Counted from the first letter of the stretch, positions 1 through 6,401 are shown. The stretch is 12,149 nt of DNA from Sphingomonadaceae bacterium (GCA_016742125.1 JACVCM010000091.1:1-12149), one strand, 5' to 3'. Notes: generated by a model from the letters alone, not told the origin. A program made the numbers and translations.

Positions 1-589
1 TTATTTCCGTCGCGCCGGCATCGACCAGCGCCTTTGCTTCATCGACCAGCTCGGTCCAGCCGCGAGAGATTTCCGCGCCGCGCGTGTAAGGCACTACGCA
101 ATAGGTGCAGAATTTATCGCATCCTTCCTGCACAGTCAGGAAGGCGTTGGCATTTTGCTTGCGACGGGCGGGCAGCTTCGCAAATTTGTCGAGACCGGGA
201 AGATCGAGATCGACCACCCGTTCGCCACGTGCCGCGGCTGCAACCATTTGCGGCATGTTATGATAGGCTTGCGGACCGACGACGATGTCGACCTCGGGCG
301 CACGGCGGCCAATTTCTCCCCCTTCGGCCTGCGCGACGCAGCCAGCGACCGCGATTATCGGGCTGCTGCCATCGTCGCGGCGCAGACGGCCGATTTCGGA
401 ATATACCTTTTCCGCGGCCTTTTCGCGGATGTGGCAGGTATTGAGCACGACCAGATCGGCCCGGGCTTTGTCCCCCGCAGCCACCATGCCCTGCGCGGCG
501 AACATTTCGGCCATGCGCTCGCCATCATAGACGTTCATCTGGCAGCCGTAGTTCTTGATCGAGTATGTTTTGGGTTGGGTGCGAGTCAT
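1..589 (-). CDS. miaB: MiaB, tRNA-2-methylthio-N6-dimethylallyladenosine synthase (5' part only)
   Basis: Radical-SAM methylthiotransferase that converts i6A37 to ms2i6A37 in tRNAs reading UNN codons, a cytoplasmic Fe-S enzyme. The ATG is at 589-587 and the frame stays open for 196 codons to the left edge, so the rest of the radical-SAM barrel and the C-terminal TRAM domain lie outside the window. The N-terminal UPF0004 domain supplies three cysteines for the auxiliary 4Fe-4S cluster: C16 (YGCQMN), C52 (NTCHIRE) and C84 (AGCVAQ). The radical-SAM CxxxCxxC is C157-DKF-C161-TY-C164, the same numbering I recall for E. coli MiaB. An AGGCG about 8 nt upstream may be the ribosome-binding site. It lies 49 bp downstream of the Fe(II)/2OG oxygenase gene on the same strand. 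MtaB and RimO are the paralogues to exclude; the short N-terminus and residue pattern favour MiaB. Confidence 0.96.
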   Translation of the reverse strand, partial: MTRTQPKTYSIKNYGCQMNVYDGERMAEMFAAQGMVAAGDKARADLVVLNTCHIREKAAEKVYSEIGRLRRDDGSSPIIAVAGCVAQAEGGEIGRRAPEVDIVVGPQAYHNMPQMVAAAARGERVVDLDLPGLDKFAKLPARRKQNANAFLTVQEGCDKFCTYCVVPYTRGAEISRGWTELVDEAKALVDAGATEI

Positions 590-598
590 TATTTCGCG

Positions 599-627
599 CC
601 TATAGGCCCAGTTGCCGCAAATCCCAA
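599..627 (-). promoter_or_regulatory. candidate sigma-70-type promoter for miaB
   Basis: In the 49-bp gap before miaB the minus strand reads TTGGGA (627-622), a 17-bp spacer, then TATAGG (604-599). Each hexamer matches 4 of 6 consensus positions. Transcription would start only a few bases before the miaB ATG at 589. It could be chance; miaB may simply be read from upstream genes. Confidence 0.3.
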
Positions 628-638
628 GGACGATGCGA

Positions 639-1346
639 TCAGCTTGCGTCGTGAAAGATGATGCCCAGCGTCTGCCGCCGTCCCGAGAGGACTGTGCTGA
701 CCCCATGCCGCATGGCCGAGCGTGACCATCCATTTGCGCCTTTTCGCGGACGATCCTTGACCGGGATGATGGCGATCTGCCCCTGGGAGGCAGGCACGAC
801 TTCGGCGCGGCTTTGCATGCGGGGGCGGTTTTCGACCAGCGTGAGCGCACCACCGCTATAGGCTTCCGGAGGACTAAGCATGATTACCGCCTGCAGGGGG
901 AAGTGGATCGGGCCGTAAAGATCCTGATGCAGGCAGTTATAGTCGCCCTCGCGATAGGAAAGCAGCAAGGGGGTGGGCCGCGACTGGCCAAATGCATGGC
1001 AGCGGTCGATGAGCGCACTGTGGCTGGACGGCCAGATATCCTGTTGTCCAAGCCGCTCGGACCACCGGTTGGCGATTTGCGCCAGGTGGGGATAGAGCGC
1101 CTCGCGTAGCCGCGCAATGATGGGCGGCAGCGGATAGGCAAAGTAGCGGTACTCGCCCTTTCCGAAACCGTGCCTGGCCATAACAACGGTCGAGCGAAAA
1201 CCCTCTTTCCGGTCGTAAAGAGCGGCGATCCGGCTGCATTGGTCTGGAGACAATATCGGTGGAGTGAGAGCATAGCCACGCTCGTCGAGCATCTCGGACA
1301 GGGCGGACCAATCGAGGGCGTCGATCTGGTTGGAAAGCGAAGTCAT
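639..1346 (-). CDS. Fe(II)/2-oxoglutarate-dependent oxygenase, function unknown
   Basis: A 235-residue protein with the double-stranded beta-helix oxygenase signature: the metal triad HxD...H is H140-Q-D142 (LHQDLYG) and H214 (RHGVS), and R224 ten residues later is placed to bind the 2-oxoglutarate carboxylate. The family is the stand-alone bacterial type often named 2OG-Fe(II) oxygenase (I recall it as COG3826-like); its substrate is not known to me. The N-terminal third (MARHGFGKGEYRYF, PLPP) is characteristic of that family. No signal peptide or membrane segment is visible, so it is cytoplasmic. It lies 55 bp after plsC and 49 bp before miaB on the same strand. ATG at 1346 gives the expected family N-terminus, without a strong ribosome-binding site. 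A protein or nucleic-acid hydroxylase role is possible; none can be assigned from sequence. Confidence 0.88.
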   Translation of the reverse strand: MTSLSNQIDALDWSALSEMLDERGYALTPPILSPDQCSRIAALYDRKEGFRSTVVMARHGFGKGEYRYFAYPLPPIIARLREALYPHLAQIANRWSERLGQQDIWPSSHSALIDRCHAFGQSRPTPLLLSYREGDYNCLHQDLYGPIHFPLQAVIMLSPPEAYSGGALTLVENRPRMQSRAEVVPASQGQIAIIPVKDRPRKGANGWSRSAMRHGVSTVLSGRRQTLGIIFHDAS

Positions 1347-1401
1347 GCTGGCTATTAACGTACGGCTGCCTTCAGGTCCTCCCGTTTGTTGCGGTCAAAC
1401 T

Positions 1402-2187
1402 TTAATACGCGACATTCTCCATCGCCGTGCCGATGCGCGCGCGGACTTCGGCGGAAATCGCTTTGCGGTCGGGGTAATGCGCCGGGTCGAAAGGGTCGAG
1501 GAAGTGCAGCGTCGCAGTGATAGGCTTGAGGTAGCTCAGCAGCCGCCAGAAATTTTCAGTGACCTTCTCCTCGCCGATCCATGCAACGCGCTGCGTGTGG
1601 CGGCCGTAGGTCAGGAATACGGGCTGTACCAGCATGCCTGGCGGCGGCGGGACAAGCGCGGCAAAGAGCGATGGTTTGAATGGCAGCAGGCCTGAGCCGT
1701 CATGTGTAGTGCCTTCAGGGAAAATGGTCACCGGCTGGTCGCCAGTCATCGCGTCGCGCAGCTCGTCTACCTGATTGCCGACGCTAAGCCTGTTTTCGCG
1801 GCTGACGAAAATCGTGTTGTTGATGGTGCAAAGCCAACCGATCAGCGGCCAGCTTTCGATCCCGTCATTGGCAACGAAGGTGCAGCCGGTGACACCCGAC
1901 ATCACCGGTATATCGATCCAGCTATGGTGGTTGGCAGCGTAAAAGACATTGCGGCGCACGCGCGTGCCGGTCGTTGCGGTAGCGATGCCGCTGGTCCAGC
2001 TGATCGACAGCAGAAACAGCCGCGGCCAGGGCGAAGGCTGACGGAACAGCCGCCACAGATTGTGCAGGATCAGACCGGCAATGAGGCTGGCGGCCATCAG
2101 TAGCAGCCGCGCCACGAACATGAACTGGCCCGCGACGAAGGCCGCAGGGTTGCGCCGCTCAATCCTTGCGGTCGATGGCGACGCCAT
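1402..2187 (-). CDS. plsC: PlsC-family 1-acyl-sn-glycerol-3-phosphate acyltransferase
   Basis: Transfers an acyl chain to lysophosphatidic acid to make phosphatidic acid, at the inner membrane. With the chosen start the protein has 261 residues. A hydrophobic segment near residues 23-43 probably anchors it. The catalytic H(X)4D motif is H87-D92 in NHHSWID; FVSR (127-130) and FPEGT (156-160) are the substrate-binding blocks; KPSLF follows. The frame is open further upstream (to 2301), but that part lies wholly inside fur and reads unlike the family. ATG at 2187 has GGAG 4 nt upstream and overlaps the last 29 bp of fur, suggesting translational coupling. A later ATG at 2121 is possible. Another lysophospholipid acyltransferase of the same family could not be told apart from PlsC without a search. 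Confidence 0.88.
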   Translation of the reverse strand: MASPSTARIERRNPAAFVAGQFMFVARLLLMAASLIAGLILHNLWRLFRQPSPWPRLFLLSISWTSGIATATTGTRVRRNVFYAANHHSWIDIPVMSGVTGCTFVANDGIESWPLIGWLCTINNTIFVSRENRLSVGNQVDELRDAMTGDQPVTIFPEGTTHDGSGLLPFKPSLFAALVPPPPGMLVQPVFLTYGRHTQRVAWIGEEKVTENFWRLLSYLKPITATLHFLDPFDPAHYPDRKAISAEVRARIGTAMENVAY

Positions 2188-2581
2188 ACAGCTCCATGCG
2201 ATGATCGACCAGGCGATATCCCAGCTTTTCGGCAATGACCTTTTGCAATGCTTCCAGTTCGGGGTCGACAAATTCGACAACCTTGCCGGTTTCGACGTCA
2301 ATCAAATGGTCATGGTGAGCCTCGGGTGAGGCTTCGTACCGCGCCCGTCCGTCGCCGAAGTCGTGCCGGTCGAGGATGCCGGCCTCCTCGAACAGGCGGA
2401 CGGTGCGATAAACAGTCGCGATTGAGATTTTGGGATCGATCGCCGACGAACGCCGATATAGTTCCTCAACATCGGGATGATCGTCGGCATCGGAGATAAC
2501 CCGCGCAATGACCCGGCGCTGATCGGTAATCCGCAGGCCGCGCTCATGGCACAGCGTCTCAATGTCGATCTTCGTTTCCAT
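2159..2581 (-). CDS. fur: Fur-family ferric uptake regulator
   Basis: A 140-residue metal-dependent repressor. The N-terminal winged helix includes the recognition region ISIATVYRTVRLF (52-64); the dimerisation and metal region carries HHDH (89-92), E83 and H127. Only one cysteine (C12) is present, so the two CxxC structural-zinc sites of E. coli Fur are missing, as I recall for alphaproteobacterial Fur/Mur. The short end ELYGVAID also fits that group. Whether it senses iron (as in Caulobacter) or manganese (Mur in rhizobia) cannot be read from sequence; Irr is less likely because its heme-binding motif is absent. The start follows a promoter-like sequence by only a few bases and has no evident Shine-Dalgarno, so the mRNA may be almost leaderless. 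Downstream, plsC overlaps it by 29 bp. Confidence 0.95.
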   Translation of the reverse strand: METKIDIETLCHERGLRITDQRRVIARVISDADDHPDVEELYRRSSAIDPKISIATVYRTVRLFEEAGILDRHDFGDGRARYEASPEAHHDHLIDVETGKVVEFVDPELEALQKVIAEKLGYRLVDHRMELYGVAIDRKD

Positions 2582-2590
2582 CGTGATCGA

Positions 2591-2618
2591 TATGTAGTGT
2601 CAGCCCCCGATTCGTCAA
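2591..2618 (-). promoter_or_regulatory. predicted fur promoter (near-leaderless)
   Basis: Minus strand: TTGACG (2618-2613, 5 of 6 to the -35 consensus), a 16-bp spacer, then TACATA (2596-2591). A start about 7 nt further on would fall at roughly 2584, three bases before the fur ATG. The missing Shine-Dalgarno agrees with this. It sits right after the T-run of the mucR terminator. Confidence 0.5.
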
Positions 2619-2646
2619 AGAAAAAGGCCGGAGCGTGCCCCGGCCT
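2616..2646 (-). terminator. intrinsic terminator of mucR
   Basis: On the minus strand a perfect 7-bp stem, AGGCCGG / CCGGCCT (2646-2640 with 2631-2625), closes an 8-nt loop and runs directly into TTTTTCTTT. It begins 24 bp after the mucR stop, so it should separate mucR from fur. Confidence 0.82.
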
Positions 2647-2669
2647 GTCCCTGACCGATATCGTATCGC

Positions 2670-3107
2670 TTATTTCGCGACCTTTTTCTTTCGTCCCGAT
2701 CCCGGCGCGCGACCAAGGCCGATCGCCTTGGCAAGGACCCGGCGCTGCTCGGCATAGGCAGGTGCTACCATGGGATAATCGGCGGGCAACCCCCACTTTG
2801 CGCGGTAGTCGTCGGGAGTCATGCCATAATGGGTCATCAGGTGACGCTTCAGCATCTTGAGTTTCTTCCCGTCGTCGAGGCAGACGATATAGTCCTTCTT
2901 GACCGACAGACGGACCGGCACGGCTGGTTCAAGAGCAACGGCAGGCGCGCTTGCCGTTCCGGACAGTCCGGCAAGAGCCGAATGCACATTGCCGATCAAT
3001 GTCGGCACGTCGGACACTGCCACGCTGTTATTGCTGACATGCGCAGCAACAATATCGGCAGTCAATGTAATCAGCAATTCGGCTGCGTCGTTACTCTCTT
3101 GGGACAT
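2670..3107 (-). CDS. mucR: MucR/Ros-family transcriptional regulator
   Basis: A 145-residue DNA-binding protein of the prokaryotic zinc-finger family that controls surface polysaccharide, motility and cell-cycle genes in alphaproteobacteria. The N-terminal half (about 1-60) is the oligomerisation part. The finger is C76-LDDGKKLKMLKR-H89-LMT-H93; the second zinc ligand, Cys in Ros, is Asp79 here, a variant I recall in MucR-type members. The following YGMTPDDYRAKWGLPADYPM is the family's most conserved block. The tail (GSGRKKKVAK) is basic. ATG at 3107 is chosen because AGGAGG lies 6 nt upstream; an in-frame ATG at 3164 lacks such a site. It has its own leader and terminator between rimI and fur. 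Autoregulation is known in the family but not shown here. Confidence 0.95.
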   Translation of the reverse strand: MSQESNDAAELLITLTADIVAAHVSNNSVAVSDVPTLIGNVHSALAGLSGTASAPAVALEPAVPVRLSVKKDYIVCLDDGKKLKMLKRHLMTHYGMTPDDYRAKWGLPADYPMVAPAYAEQRRVLAKAIGLGRAPGSGRKKKVAK

Positions 3108-3113
3108 ATTAAA

Positions 3114-3119
3114 CCTCCT
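3114..3119 (-). promoter_or_regulatory. strong ribosome-binding site that fixes the mucR start
   Basis: AGGAGG on the minus strand, 6 nt before the ATG at 3107-3105. It is the best Shine-Dalgarno in the window and excludes the longer N-terminus from 3164. Confidence 0.9.
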
Positions 3120-3153
3120 CGACCCACGTTTTTGTTTGGCGACCACCCGATCA

Positions 3154-3180
3154 GCTATAGCCAATGTCTTTATCGGTCAA
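3154..3180 (-). promoter_or_regulatory. candidate mucR promoter
   Basis: Minus strand TTGACC (3180-3175) and TATAGC (3159-3154) with a 15-bp spacer, shorter than ideal. A start near 3147 would give a leader of about 40 nt holding the AGGAGG. An alternative is the perfect TATAAT at 3210-3205 across the rimI stop codon, but its -35 region is poor. Confidence 0.4.
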
Positions 3181-3205
3181 CAAAAGGCGTCAGATAGCGA
3201 AACAA

Positions 3206-3661
3206 TTATAGAGCAAATGACATGGTGATTGCATCGGGTCGAAATCCATCGGGACCTTTATAGTAGTTTTTGCGTCTTCCGATGGGCAGGAAACCAACTT
3301 GCCTGTAAAATTCCTGAGCACTATTACCCTCCCGGACCTCGAGGAATAACTGGCTGCGTCCTTCTCGTCTCGCATGATCGATGGTTTTGGCAAGAAGCTG
3401 TCCGCCAATGTTCTGCCGTTGTCTTCGTCTTGCGACGCCGATCATCAGCAATTCTTCGGTATCAAGCACCCAGCGACTCATCGAAAAGCCGCATATCTGG
3501 TTGTCCTGTTTTGCCAGCAAAAGACGGCATCCAGGCATGGCGAGGGCCGACAGGCACTGAGCCGACGTCCACGCTTCGCCAAAGGCCGGGTCGAACGCAT
3601 CTTCCATGACCGGCATGATTGCCGCGATATCGGATGCATCGCCTTCGACCAGCTCGATCAC
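3206..3661 (-). CDS. rimI: RimI, ribosomal-protein-S18-alanine N-acetyltransferase (GNAT)
   Basis: A 151-residue GNAT acetyltransferase that in E. coli acetylates the N-terminal alanine of ribosomal protein S18. Markers are GEAWT near residue 28, the acetyl-CoA loop around 80-88, and the RimI block LEVREGNSAQEFYRQVGF...NYY (108-134). In the acetyl-CoA motif the usual QRQGLG reads QRQNIG (81-86), so the first glycine is Asn84. The start is a GTG at 3661-3659 that overlaps the tsaB stop as GTGA, a classic coupled junction, and gives MIELVEG as the N-terminus; a longer frame from 3748 would lie inside tsaB and reads unlike the family. tsaB-rimI adjacency is widespread in bacteria and supports the call. 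Confidence 0.93.
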   Translation of the reverse strand: MIELVEGDASDIAAIMPVMEDAFDPAFGEAWTSAQCLSALAMPGCRLLLAKQDNQICGFSMSRWVLDTEELLMIGVARRRQRQNIGGQLLAKTIDHARREGRSQLFLEVREGNSAQEFYRQVGFLPIGRRKNYYKGPDGFRPDAITMSFAL

Positions 3662-4266
3662 GCTGCGGCCATCGTAGGCTTGGCATCCGGCGGACGGACA
3701 TAGGCAGGGCTGGGCGTCAAAGGCGCTGCGTCTGCCAAAAGATGCCATTGGCGGGCATCGGGTAGCAGATGGTGCCAGACGGGACCGCCGCCGCCGGGGT
3801 CGATATCGCCGGCGACATGGTTCCTGTCCGACAAGTTCCAGACGTTTTGCGGAGACAGGGAAACGGCTGGCGACAGCGACTGTCCGTCCAGACCGAATTG
3901 TTCGAAATAATATTCGCCATGGCCGCCGGTCATCACCACGTCGATCGGAACCTCATGGCCGATTTCAGCCACCGCCATTGCTGCGACCAACGACAGACAG
4001 CCAAAGCCATGCACTGGAACCTGCCATGCAAAGGCCAGCGCCTTGGCGGCAGCAAGGCCGACACGAATGCCGGTAAAACTGCCGGGACCGACATCTACGT
4101 AAATCCGATCGGCTTTGCCGCGGTCTGGAAGAGCTGCAATCAGCGGGAGCAAACGCTCCGCATGACCGCGCCCGATGACTTCGTGCGCGGCTGCAATCAC
4201 CTCGTCGCCATCATAAAGTGCGACCGAGCAAGCCTTTGTGGCAGTATCGATAACCAGTGTTTTCAC
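3658..4266 (-). CDS. tsaB: TsaB, tRNA threonylcarbamoyladenosine biosynthesis protein
   Basis: Non-catalytic partner of TsaD and TsaE that installs t6A37 on ANN-decoding tRNAs, in the cytoplasm. The 202-residue protein has the ASKHA-fold N-terminal strand LVIDTAT (4-10), GRGHAERLLPLI (32-43) and the diagnostic GPGSFTGIRVGLAAAKA (60-76), and ends with the typical YVRPPDAKP. It is shorter than the roughly 230 residues of E. coli TsaB. The start codon is GTG (4266-4264), 17 bp after the nitroreductase stop, with only a weak GGA upstream. Its stop overlaps the rimI GTG. TsaD (a longer paralogue with metal-binding histidines) is excluded by size and by lack of the HxxxH motif. Confidence 0.95.
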   Translation of the reverse strand: MKTLVIDTATKACSVALYDGDEVIAAAHEVIGRGHAERLLPLIAALPDRGKADRIYVDVGPGSFTGIRVGLAAAKALAFAWQVPVHGFGCLSLVAAMAVAEIGHEVPIDVVMTGGHGEYYFEQFGLDGQSLSPAVSLSPQNVWNLSDRNHVAGDIDPGGGGPVWHHLLPDARQWHLLADAAPLTPSPAYVRPPDAKPTMAAA

Positions 4267-4283
4267 TGAGTCCGGCTAGCGGA

Positions 4284-4874
4284 TTAAACGATGCTGTTAA
4301 AGCGTCCAAATTCGGGGCGCGGGTTCCGCTCGAAAATCGTCGAAGGATCGCCATAACCCAGCGTCGAAATAAAGTTCGATTTCACCTTCGTTCCAGCAAA
4401 AAAGGCATCATCTACGGCGCCATTGTCGAACCCGGACATCGGCCCGGTATCAAGGCCCAGTGCCCGGGCCGCCATGATGAAATAGGCGCCTTGAAGGCTG
4501 CTGTTCCGGAATGCTGTTTTTTCGATAAGCCCGTCATTGCCGACGAACCAGCTGCGGGCGTCAGTGTGCGGAAACAGTTCGGGTAGTTGTTCGTAAAATT
4601 CGAGGTCCATGCCGATAATGGCGGTAACCGGAGCTTTCAGGATTTTTTCCCCATTCGCCGGCATCGATAGCGCGGCCAGTTTCTGTTTTGCCTCGTCGCT
4701 CTTGCACCAGATAATCCGGGCGGGAAGGCAATTGGCCGAGGTTGGACCATATTTCATCAATTCCCATATCTCGTCCAGCTGTGCCTCGCTGACCGGCCTG
4801 TCGAGATATCCGTTATAGGTGCGGGCCGTGCGGAACAGCTGATCCAGTGCAGCATCGTTGAGCGGTGCATTCAT
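4284..4874 (-). CDS. rutE: RutE/HadB-type malonic semialdehyde reductase, nitroreductase family
   Basis: FMN-dependent oxidoreductase of 196 residues. RutE reduces toxic malonic semialdehyde to 3-hydroxypropionate at the end of the Rut pyrimidine-degradation route. The protein carries blocks that I recall almost unchanged in E. coli RutE: GPTSANCLPAR (43-53), LFPHTDARSWF (100-110), AFRNSSLQ (121-128), LGLDTGPMSGFD (139-150) and GYGD. The family's usual length is about 196. No other rut gene is in the window, so a general aldehyde- or quinone-reducing role is equally possible. ATG at 4874 lies 27 bp after the Nfu stop; the ribosome-binding site is weak (GAAAG). It appears to be a passenger in the Nfu-tsaB transcript. 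Confidence 0.88.
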   Translation of the reverse strand: MNAPLNDAALDQLFRTARTYNGYLDRPVSEAQLDEIWELMKYGPTSANCLPARIIWCKSDEAKQKLAALSMPANGEKILKAPVTAIIGMDLEFYEQLPELFPHTDARSWFVGNDGLIEKTAFRNSSLQGAYFIMAARALGLDTGPMSGFDNGAVDDAFFAGTKVKSNFISTLGYGDPSTIFERNPRPEFGRFNSIV

Positions 4875-4901
4875 AGCGAGAACTTTCAGGGTTGTTGAAA
4901 T

Positions 4902-5486
4902 TTACGCAGCGCGGACTTCGGTTACTTCCGGGACATAATGTTTCAGCAATTGCTCGATACCGTTTTTGAGCGTTGCGGAGGATGAAGGGCAGCCCGCGCA
5001 CGCCCCCTGCATTTGCAGGTACACCACCCCTTTCTGGAACCCCCGATAGACGATATCGCCGCCGTCATTGGCCACCGCCGGGCGAACCCGGGTCTCGATC
5101 AGCTCCTTGATCTGGTCTACAATGTCCTCATCGGCGGGATCGTCCAGCGGATAGTCCGCATCCGCGGAAGGGACGGCAAAACCAGCCGATGGCGCGTTGA
5201 ACAGCGGCATATTGGCACTGAAATGGTCGAGCAAAATCGCCAACACATCAGGCTTGAGCGAAGCCCATTCGACCCCGGGGGCGGCGGTGACCGAAATGAA
5301 GGAATGGCCGAAAAAAACGCCAGTTACGTCGCCGAGCGCAAACAGCGCCTGCGCCAAAGGCGACGCGGCGGCTTCTTCATGGTCGGCAAAATCGCGCGTG
5401 CCGCTCTCCATCACCACCCGCCCGGGCAGGAACTTGATTGTGGCCGGGTTCGGCGTAAGTTCGGTTTCTATCAGCATGAACGCCAT
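4902..5486 (-). CDS. NifU-family Fe-S cluster scaffold/carrier (Nfu type)
   Basis: A 194-residue protein in two parts: an Nfu N-terminal domain (about 4-90; ETELTPNPATIKFLPG, then GVEWASLKPDVL) and a C-terminal NifU domain (about 120-190; RPAVANDGGDIVYRGF and GACAGCPSSSATLKNGIE). C163 and C166 form the CxxC that binds a 4Fe-4S cluster across a dimer. The layout matches mitochondrial NFU1 and alphaproteobacterial Nfu; E. coli NfuA instead has an A-type N-terminal domain. It delivers clusters to Fe-S enzymes. ATG at 5486 is used, but the ATG three codons later (5477) gives the N-terminus more usual in the family; neither has a clear ribosome-binding site. It is the first gene of the leftward run and divergent from an SDR gene. 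Confidence 0.93.
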   Translation of the reverse strand: MAFMLIETELTPNPATIKFLPGRVVMESGTRDFADHEEAAASPLAQALFALGDVTGVFFGHSFISVTAAPGVEWASLKPDVLAILLDHFSANMPLFNAPSAGFAVPSADADYPLDDPADEDIVDQIKELIETRVRPAVANDGGDIVYRGFQKGVVYLQMQGACAGCPSSSATLKNGIEQLLKHYVPEVTEVRAA

Positions 5487-5523
5487 GTGGTGCGCGGACG
5501 TTTAAAGTGCAAGCGAGTTTTCC

Positions 5524-5552
5524 TTGACAGCACCCAAGCAACAGTCATCCTG
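5524..5552 (+). promoter_or_regulatory. possible promoter of the SDR gene at 5577
   Basis: A perfect -35 hexamer TTGACA at 5524-5529 is followed after about 17 bp only by a poor -10 (ATCCTG, or CATCCT one base earlier). It lies 47 bp before the ATG in the 90-bp divergent gap with nfu. If real it may need an activator or another sigma factor. Confidence 0.3.
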
Positions 5553-5564
5553 ACAAGAGAAATC

Positions 5565-5569
5565 GGGAG
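5565..5569 (+). promoter_or_regulatory. ribosome-binding site fixing the SDR start
   Basis: GGGAG with a 7-nt spacer to the ATG at 5577. The frame is open far upstream (to 5013), but that stretch is antisense to nfu, so this site decides the start. Confidence 0.75.
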
Positions 5570-5576
5570 AGTTCAG

Positions 5577-6401
5577 ATGATCGATCAATCCGGCAGAACC
5601 GCATGGGTCACCGGCGCATCGTCAGGCATTGGTGAGGCGCTTGTAAAAGCATTTGTCGGCGCGGGCGGTGCCGCCATTTTGTCTGGGCGCAATGAAGATG
5701 AACTGGAGCGTGTGGCTGCGGAATCATCGGCGCCCGATCGGTGTCATCTGTTGCCTTTCGACACTGCGGATTTCGACATACTGCCTGAAAGGGTCAGAGC
5801 AGCAATAGCCGTCCGTGGCGGGGTGGATGTGCTTGTCAACAATGCAGGCATCTCCCAACGGTCGCTGGCGGCAGAGACCGATTTTTCCGTGTATGACAGG
5901 ATTATCGAGGTCGACCTGCTGGCACCCATTGCGCTGACGCAGGCGCTTTTGCCGCATATGCTTGGGCGCGGGGGAGGCCAGCTGGTAATGATTTCGAGCG
6001 TTGCAGGTAAGGCGGGTGTGCCACTTCGCACAGCTTATTGTGCCGCGAAGCATGGGCTGATCGGTTACAGCGATGCTTTGCGGAGCGAAGTGGCAGGGCA
6101 GGGTGTCGGGGTACTGGTCGTCGCGCCGGGGTCGGTGCGAACCAACGTGTCGCGCAATGCACTTAATGCGGACGGCTCAACGCGCGGGATGAGTGACGCT
6201 GCCATCGAGAACGGCATAGACCCGGACGAAGTCGCCCGGACAATTTGGCAGGCGGTTGCGGACAGCAAGCGCGAAATCGTGATTGCGGAGGGGATCGAGG
6301 CGCAAATTCCGGTTCTTCGCGCGCAGGATCCCGAAAAGCTTTTCGACATGGTCGAGGCAATGGTCGCCAATGGCTATGCCGAGAAAATGGCAGCCGAGTA
6401 G
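5577..6401 (+). CDS. SDR family NAD(P)-dependent oxidoreductase (DHRS7-like)
   Basis: A 274-residue classical short-chain dehydrogenase/reductase. The Rossmann nucleotide loop is TGASSGIG (12-19), followed by NNAG (88-91), SS (140-141) and the active-site YCAAK (Y154, K158). SGRNEDEL after the second strand suggests NADP(H) through R38. The position that holds the tetrad Asn in most members (usually N in a V-N-L/F-x-x-P-x-x-L-T context) is Asp113 here (EVDLLAPIALTQ). C-terminal features (APGSVRTNVSRNAL, then helices) resemble DHRS7/DHRS7B-type proteins with unknown bacterial substrates. It is divergent from nfu, and its TAG is immediately adjacent to the ccmB stop on the other strand (no intervening base). 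The substrate cannot be inferred. Confidence 0.88.
   Translation: MIDQSGRTAWVTGASSGIGEALVKAFVGAGGAAILSGRNEDELERVAAESSAPDRCHLLPFDTADFDILPERVRAAIAVRGGVDVLVNNAGISQRSLAAETDFSVYDRIIEVDLLAPIALTQALLPHMLGRGGGQLVMISSVAGKAGVPLRTAYCAAKHGLIGYSDALRSEVAGQGVGVLVVAPGSVRTNVSRNALNADGSTRGMSDAAIENGIDPDEVARTIWQAVADSKREIVIAEGIEAQIPVLRAQDPEKLFDMVEAMVANGYAEKMAAE

Noticed and set aside
155..661. Open frame of 168 codons on the plus strand
   Set aside because: It is antisense to miaB, whose conserved cysteines on the minus strand are certain.
1347..1401. TTGACC in the gap between plsC and the oxygenase as a promoter
   Set aside because: No acceptable -10 hexamer occurs at 16-18 bp spacing.
3769..4269. Open frame of 166 codons on the plus strand
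   Set aside because: It is antisense to tsaB and shows no family motif; high GC makes such shadows common.
5013..5576. Long open reading frame extending the plus-strand SDR 188 codons upstream
   Set aside because: It is the antisense of nfu, has no SDR-like or recognisable domain, and a good GGGAG/ATG start exists at 5577.
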